Shown here in pieces: positions 6,797 through 10,223 of a stretch of 10,223 nucleotides of DNA. The stretch comes from DASQHY01 sp035602605 (lineage in GTDB: Bacteria; Acidobacteriota; Terriglobia; Acidiferrales; UBA7541): assembly GCA_035602605.1 (NCBI GenBank), contig DATNLZ010000110.1, forward strand, positions 1-10,223. Reading direction: 5' to 3'. Made by a program: the position numbers and the translations under genes. Under the pieces are notes generated by a model. It ran no database searches. It worked only from the letters and a program-made list of their open reading frames with translations, and was not told the origin of the DNA. Each line of letters begins with the position of its first letter. The stretch's first letter is position 1.

Positions 6797-7671
6797 AGAT
6801 TAGCCATGGTCGCTTTCGCCGGAACATTGCCCTGTTCGTCCTCGCACACTTTGGATTTGCGATGACCACAAATGGCCAGCAGAGCGCGACCACTGTCGAT
6901 CCGGTTCAGCCGTCTCGCCAGGGCACCGGCACTGTGGTTCCTACCGAACCCGCGCCTGAGCGAATTCTAACTAACTTTGTGGAATTGGGAGGCAGCTACG
7001 AGGGCCTGTCAAACAGCTTTGGCCACTGGAGCGGGGGATATCTTCGCGGCGCTGTTTCGAAGGGGAAGAACACGTGGAATGTTGAAGTAAATGGACAGCA
7101 TGAATTCGGTGACGCCGGAGTGTACATCGCTGCCGGGGACATCTACAATTTCAATTCTGACTGGTATGCGGCAGTCACGCTCGGCTCGAGCGCCGGAGGA
7201 TTCTTTTGGCCGCGTTTTCGTGCCGACGGTTTCCTCAGTCGCAAATGGGCGGCGAACAAGCAATTCATCACAACAGTCGGATTCGGTTACGATGTGGCCA
7301 AAGACGTTCACCGTGACCATAAGTTTTTCGTCGGCACGGTATACTATTTTAAAGGGCCGTGGATCGTCGAGGACGGCGTCCACTTCAATGTCAGCAACCC
7401 CGGCAGAATATTCTCAGCGTCCGGGTTCGTAGCGGTGACTCAAGGGCGGAACAAGCAGCACTACGCCACGCTCAACGTGGGGTTCGGACAACAAGCGTAT
7501 CAGCTCATTGGGCCCGCTACCGCCCTAACTCGTTTTCCGAGTCAGACCGCGTCGCTCACTTGGCGGCAGTGGGTCGGGAAAAACTGGGGATTCAATTTCG
7601 TCACGGATTTTTTCCACAGCCCCTTCTACCATCGAGGTGGTGGCAGTTTTGGATTTTTCAAAGAGTTCTGA
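6793..7671 (+). CDS. YaiO-type outer-membrane beta-barrel protein
   Basis: A 292-residue protein; the start is the ATG overlapping the deacetylase stop (ATGA), even though the frame is open further upstream. Residues 1-29 form a signal peptide: basic MKISHGRFRR, hydrophobic NIALFVLAHFGFAM, with a cut likely near NGQQ. A Thr/Pro-rich linker follows to about residue 58. From LTNFVELGGSYEGLSNSFG onward the sequence alternates polar and aromatic residues in roughly 10-residue strands (WNVEVNGQHEF, WYAAVTLGSSAGG, FITTVGFGYDVA, HYATLNVGFGQQ, WGFNFVTDFF) and ends GSFGFFKEF with a terminal Phe, the beta-signal read by the BAM complex. This matches the YaiO family of outer-membrane barrels, often encoded beside glycosyltransferases. 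The likely role is polymer export or anchoring at the outer membrane (inference). The classical PgaA-type TPR domain is absent. Confidence 0.83.
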   Translation: MKISHGRFRRNIALFVLAHFGFAMTTNGQQSATTVDPVQPSRQGTGTVVPTEPAPERILTNFVELGGSYEGLSNSFGHWSGGYLRGAVSKGKNTWNVEVNGQHEFGDAGVYIAAGDIYNFNSDWYAAVTLGSSAGGFFWPRFRADGFLSRKWAANKQFITTVGFGYDVAKDVHRDHKFFVGTVYYFKGPWIVEDGVHFNVSNPGRIFSASGFVAVTQGRNKQHYATLNVGFGQQAYQLIGPATALTRFPSQTASLTWRQWVGKNWGFNFVTDFFHSPFYHRGGGSFGFFKEF

Positions 7672-8491
7672 TTATCGCGCACTGGCCACCGGCAACGCCA
7701 ATGCACCGCGATTTGCCGACCGCACCCGTTTCCGCGGTCATCGCGGCGGTTTCATCCCGATGCATCGCGCACTGGCCAGGTTCGTCCTGGAGCCGCTGGA
7801 TCTGGTGCTGTCGATTCTGCTCGTTCTGCTTTTTTCTTTCGTGTGGTTGGCATTCCTGCCTCGGGTTTGTAGGCTCTGGCGATATGTTTTCGCGACCGGA
7901 ACGAACCTGCTGGCGCTGAACGCAGGGGTCGGCCTTCGGGAACATCACCTGACACGGTACGTGCAGTTTGTGATTCCCTATCCCCGCATGGAGGATGTTG
8001 GGCCTGACCCCAGGACGTGGTGGCTCACGGCGGCAGCCGTTCTGGTGCTGTTCTCCGCGAGCCTGTTCCTTCCCAAAAAGCTGATTCCTTTGGCCTATCT
8101 TCTGCGCGGGGTCCTGTTCGTTCAGACCAGCGCATTGCTTTACTTTGCCCTGGCGCCCGGCCGTTTCCCGCATACGCCCGACCGCTATATGGAAGGATTG
8201 GTGAGTTATGGAATCGCCCTGATTTCTTCTGTGCCAATCGTTTTTGGCCTGACCTACTACATCTTCAATTTTGGTTTAATTCGAAAGGCCTTGCTCACCG
8301 CCCTGACAATGACGCATCTATCTCTATTCTTCCCGCTACAGGTGCTGCTACAGGCGATCATCCTGCAAAAGACGGTCTTGTTCATGCCGGTGCTGTACAT
8401 CGTATTCGGCATGCCCCTCGACACCATGATCATTATTGCATTCTACTCATGGGGGATGAGCTGGCCGGCAAAGAAAGAGACCGGCTTGTGA
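7637..8491 (+). CDS. Polytopic membrane protein of unknown function, last gene of the operon
   Basis: Not recognised. The frame encodes up to 284 residues. About six hydrophobic segments are visible: 54-75 (LVLSILLVLLFSFVWLAFL), 128-145, 149-171, 189-213, 220-243 and 246-270. A loop of about 50 residues after the first helix contains AGVGLREHH and QFVIPYPRMEDVGPDPRTWW. The start is uncertain: GTG at 7637 or 7640 overlaps the barrel gene by about 35 bases, while ATG 7760 would shorten the protein by 41 residues. G/C-rich third codon positions continue in this frame from about 7677, which supports a start upstream of 7760. The N-terminal 41 residues are basic (RFADRTRFRGHRGG) and probably cytoplasmic. 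The position after synthase, deacetylase and barrel suggests a role in the same envelope polymer system. No enzyme motif was seen, and it does not look like Wzx, Wzy or a known acyltransferase. Confidence 0.75.
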   Translation: MVAVLDFSKSSDYRALATGNANAPRFADRTRFRGHRGGFIPMHRALARFVLEPLDLVLSILLVLLFSFVWLAFLPRVCRLWRYVFATGTNLLALNAGVGLREHHLTRYVQFVIPYPRMEDVGPDPRTWWLTAAAVLVLFSASLFLPKKLIPLAYLLRGVLFVQTSALLYFALAPGRFPHTPDRYMEGLVSYGIALISSVPIVFGLTYYIFNFGLIRKALLTALTMTHLSLFFPLQVLLQAIILQKTVLFMPVLYIVFGMPLDTMIIIAFYSWGMSWPAKKETGL

Positions 8492-8636
8492 GCAAGGTGC
8501 AGCTAGGCGGGACGCAGGGTGGAAATGCAACAACCTCGGGCGCCGGACGTTCTTAACGGACCTTTGCAATGGATCCAATCCCGATTACTTATGCCTCAGC
8601 GGAGATCTTGCATACCTGCGACGAACTCTCGATACA

Positions 8637-8660
8637 CAAAAAATAGCGTTAGACGCGCTA
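8637..8660 (-). terminator. Rho-independent terminator of the MFS gene
   Basis: On the - strand, TAGCGC and ACGCTA arms (8655-8660 with 8644-8649, including one G-U pair) flank a 5-base loop and are followed by six Ts (8638-8643). It lies about 20 bases beyond the MFS stop codon. The stem is short, so efficiency is uncertain. There is no T-run on the + strand side, so it probably does not serve the + strand operon. Confidence 0.6.
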
Positions 8661-8679
8661 ATCGATGTGTTAATGGGTT

Positions 8680-9921
8680 CTACGGTTGTGTATTGCCACC
8701 GAACTGGATGCCCCGGCGCTCGCGCCCTAGTGCGGTAACTGTAACCGCCAAAGAAAAAACCGTAAAAGCCGTGAGCGCCATGGCTGTGGCGTAACTTACT
8801 CTTTGGGCGAACAGCGCCTCGACGTAAGCAACCAGACCGGCGAGCAGCACACCACATTGATACGCGAACCCAGGAAGGAAACCACGCACGGAGTCAGGCG
8901 AGAGTTCGGTGAGGTGAGCGGGGATGACCCCCCAGGCTCCCTGTACCATGAATTGCATTAGAAAGGCACCCACTACGAGCAAGGCCACCGAAGGTGCGTA
9001 TGCCCAGAGTGGAATCATAACGATGGCCCCGACAAGAGCTGCAATCATTGCGCGCCGGCGGCCCAAACGGTCCGAGAGATATCCGAAGACAAGCCCGCCC
9101 ATGATGGCTCCCACCATCGATACGGCTGTAACTGCGGCGCGCCGTGTGGGGCTAAGTCCCCAGTGGCGTTGCAAGAACGTAGGATACATATCCTGCGTGC
9201 CGTGTGAGGTAAAGTTCATCATCATCATCAAGAGCGTTAGATATGCAAAGAGCTTCCAGTTCGAAGTAATTGCCTTCCCAAGCTCCCCCCAATTTTTGGT
9301 TCGAGTTTTTTTCCAGACCTCCGATTCCTTCACGTGAAAACGGACAAACAGGGCCAGGAGCGCAGGTAAGCCTCCGATAAAAAACATTGGCCGCCAGCCC
9401 CAACGCTCGAATACAAAAAAGTAACAAATGGCAGCGAGGAGGTAGCCTACGGCATAGCCCTCCTGAAGAAACCCGGACAACAAGCCGCGAAGCCGAGGCG
9501 GAACCTTTTCCATGGCGAGCGACGCCCCAACACCCCACTCGCCACCCATGCCGATTCCAAACAGCGCGCGAAGAACCATAAACATCCGGTAGCTCGTCGC
9601 GAAGCCGGTCAGCACTTCTACCAGCGAGTAAAAAACAAGGTCGATCATCAACGGCAGCCGCCGGCCGTAGCGGTCTGCCAGCAGACCGAAGATGAACGCA
9701 CCGACCGGCCGAAAAGCCAGAGTGAGGGCTATGGAGAGGGCGATGTCAGCGTCCGAGCGATGGAATTCTCTGGCGATAGCCGTCAGCGAAAAGACCACTA
9801 GAAAGAAATCGAAAGCGTCGAGGGTCCATCCAAGAAAACCGGCGAATACAGCGGGGCGGTGATCGTCGGTTATTGGTAGCGCTGATGTTTCCGGGGCAGT
9901 CTGCGCCTGTGGGATGGTCAA
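8680..9921 (-). CDS. MFS transporter, sialate:H+ symporter (SHS) / lactate permease-like family
   Basis: Inner-membrane secondary transporter of 413 residues with about 12 hydrophobic segments, probably a proton symporter for a small carboxylate. SHS-family signatures: GFLGWTLDAFDFFLVVF at the first helix, where the membrane Asp residues are typical, and MEKVPPRLRGLLSGFLQEGY followed by AVGYLLAA in the middle of the first half. MFS motif A appears twice, as GLLADRYGRR and GYLSDRLGRR, one per half. Family members include NanT (sialic acid) and yeast Jen1 (lactate/pyruvate); the substrate cannot be decided here. The start chosen is TTG at 9921 because AAGGAG (9927-9932) sits 5 bases upstream; a TTG at 9942 would add 7 residues but has no such site. 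The gene converges on the polysaccharide operon and is not part of it. A sialate substrate would fit loosely with the ManNAc-forming epimerase, but that link is speculative. Confidence 0.88.
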   Translation of the reverse strand: MTIPQAQTAPETSALPITDDHRPAVFAGFLGWTLDAFDFFLVVFSLTAIAREFHRSDADIALSIALTLAFRPVGAFIFGLLADRYGRRLPLMIDLVFYSLVEVLTGFATSYRMFMVLRALFGIGMGGEWGVGASLAMEKVPPRLRGLLSGFLQEGYAVGYLLAAICYFFVFERWGWRPMFFIGGLPALLALFVRFHVKESEVWKKTRTKNWGELGKAITSNWKLFAYLTLLMMMMNFTSHGTQDMYPTFLQRHWGLSPTRRAAVTAVSMVGAIMGGLVFGYLSDRLGRRRAMIAALVGAIVMIPLWAYAPSVALLVVGAFLMQFMVQGAWGVIPAHLTELSPDSVRGFLPGFAYQCGVLLAGLVAYVEALFAQRVSYATAMALTAFTVFSLAVTVTALGRERRGIQFGGNTQP

Positions 9922-9926
9922 CGTCT

Positions 9927-9932
9927 CTCCTT
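9927..9932 (-). promoter_or_regulatory. Ribosome binding site that decides the MFS start
   Basis: AAGGAG on the - strand, 5 bases before TTG 9921. It is the strongest Shine-Dalgarno match noticed in the window and favours this start over the TTG at 9942, which would place the site inside the coding region. Confidence 0.7.
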
Positions 9933-9957
9933 CTGTTTTCAAATTCTTGCGTGATTG

Positions 9958-10000
9958 GCAAAGACAAAAGCGAGAGTGTCTGCATTCTGCACTCTCGCTT
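9958..10000 (-). terminator. Strong hairpin with T-rich tail between intron and MFS gene
   Basis: AAGCGAGAGTG and CACTCTCGCTT form a perfect 11-bp stem (9990-10000 with 9968-9978) with an 11-base loop. On the - strand the stem runs into TTTTGTCTTT, as in a rho-independent terminator; the + strand side is less T-rich. It would stop transcripts reading out of the intron before they reach the MFS gene, or act as an attenuator in that gene's leader. Only about 35-45 bases separate it from the MFS start, which leaves little room for a full promoter after the hairpin. Confidence 0.65.
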
Positions 10001-10010
10001 ATCTCTTACT

Positions 10011-10223
10011 GTGCCGAGTAGGCCCGGGGAATTTCACCCCGAGCCCCTCACAGATCCGTGCTTGACAGTCTCCCGTCACACCGCTCGTGCCATCCACGAG
10101 AGCTGCCGCCCTCCGCCAAAACCAGCGGGCTCCTCCTGTCGCCAGTTGGCCCATTACGGTTTCGGCGTGGATGACCTACCCCCTTCGCTCCATGGGCATT
10201 ACCCCACTTCCTCGCTACTACGA
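10011..10223 (-). mobile_element. Group II intron, 3' part with domains V and VI (partial, runs off the right edge)
   Basis: On the - strand, 10053-10086 is a 34-base domain V: it begins GAGC (catalytic AGC triad), has the inner stem GACGG/CTGTC capped by a GAGA tetraloop, then the bulge and CACGGATC. Domain VI follows: GAG-GGG-CTC-GGGG pairs with CCCC-GGG-CCT and CTC, leaving a single bulged A at 10019, the expected branch point. The 3' end is at 10013 (ending CGGC) or 10011 (ending GCAC). The upstream 137 bases should be domain IV/III or the tail of an intron protein region. A frame is open there to the window edge, but I see no reverse transcriptase or maturase motif in it. Domain V has two departures from a fully paired stem (G5:G30 and G3:A32), which may mean a decayed copy. 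Confidence 0.85.

Noticed and set aside
8017..8556. 179-codon + strand frame inside the polytopic membrane gene
   Set aside because: It is a shifted frame of a gene with clear transmembrane segments, and its own translation lacks any domain feature.
8519..8794. Small + strand frame across the operon end and the MFS 3' end
   Set aside because: Most of it is antisense to the MFS C-terminus or crosses the terminator region; no motif or ribosome binding site.
9959..10000. Hairpin as a group IIC intron target (insertion after a terminator)
   Set aside because: Group IIC introns insert just downstream of a terminator stem in the 5' exon. Here the hairpin is in the 3' exon relative to the intron strand, so the geometry does not fit.
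1..10223. CRISPR arrays, tRNA or rRNA genes, and restriction or other defence genes
   Set aside because: No regularly spaced repeats, tRNA cloverleaf signals, rRNA-like sequence or defence-protein motifs were seen on either strand.

Overview
This window looks like a piece of an Acidobacteriota-type chromosome. That is an inference from the moderately high GC, the kinesin-light-chain-like TPR fragment, the PAS protein style and the gene set; no rRNA or other taxonomic marker is present. It holds one exopolysaccharide-type operon on the + strand and one convergent transporter gene on the - strand. Both ends lie in partial group II introns, both on the - strand. The left end carries an intron 5' terminus (GTGCGCC start at 232). 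The right end carries domains V and VI and an intron 3' terminus near 10011-10013.

Layout. 1-232: intron 5' part. 235-534: C-terminal remnant of a TPR gene into which that intron is inserted antisense. 535-905: no gene, one strong hairpin. 906-1277: two-helix membrane protein whose PAS domain is cut short; its stop overlaps the next start. 1274-2533: non-hydrolysing UDP-GlcNAc 2-epimerase (wecB/mnaA). 2605-8491: a tight five-gene block made of a processive GT2 glycosyltransferase, a membrane-anchored bactofilin-like beta-helix protein, a deacetylase-like protein with an N-terminal amidotransferase-like fold, a YaiO-type outer-membrane beta-barrel, and an unrecognised polytopic membrane protein. 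Three of the four junctions are 4-base stop/start overlaps and the fourth is probably a longer overlap. 8680-9921 (-): SHS-family (sialate/lactate) MFS transporter, with a terminator downstream and another hairpin terminator between it and the right-hand intron.

How the genes may work together (inference). The epimerase makes UDP-ManNAc from UDP-GlcNAc. The GT2 enzyme polymerises a sugar nucleotide at the inner membrane and extrudes the chain. The deacetylase-like protein modifies the chain in the periplasm. The YaiO barrel takes it through, or anchors it at, the outer membrane. The bactofilin-like protein, predicted to face the cytoplasm, could position or scaffold the synthase. The set resembles the pga/ica/pel logic (synthase, deacetylase, outer-membrane barrel) and more closely the E. 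coli yaiO-yaiX-yaiP-yaiS neighbourhood. The polytopic last gene and the bactofilin-like subunit are the least explained parts and make this the most interesting system in the window.
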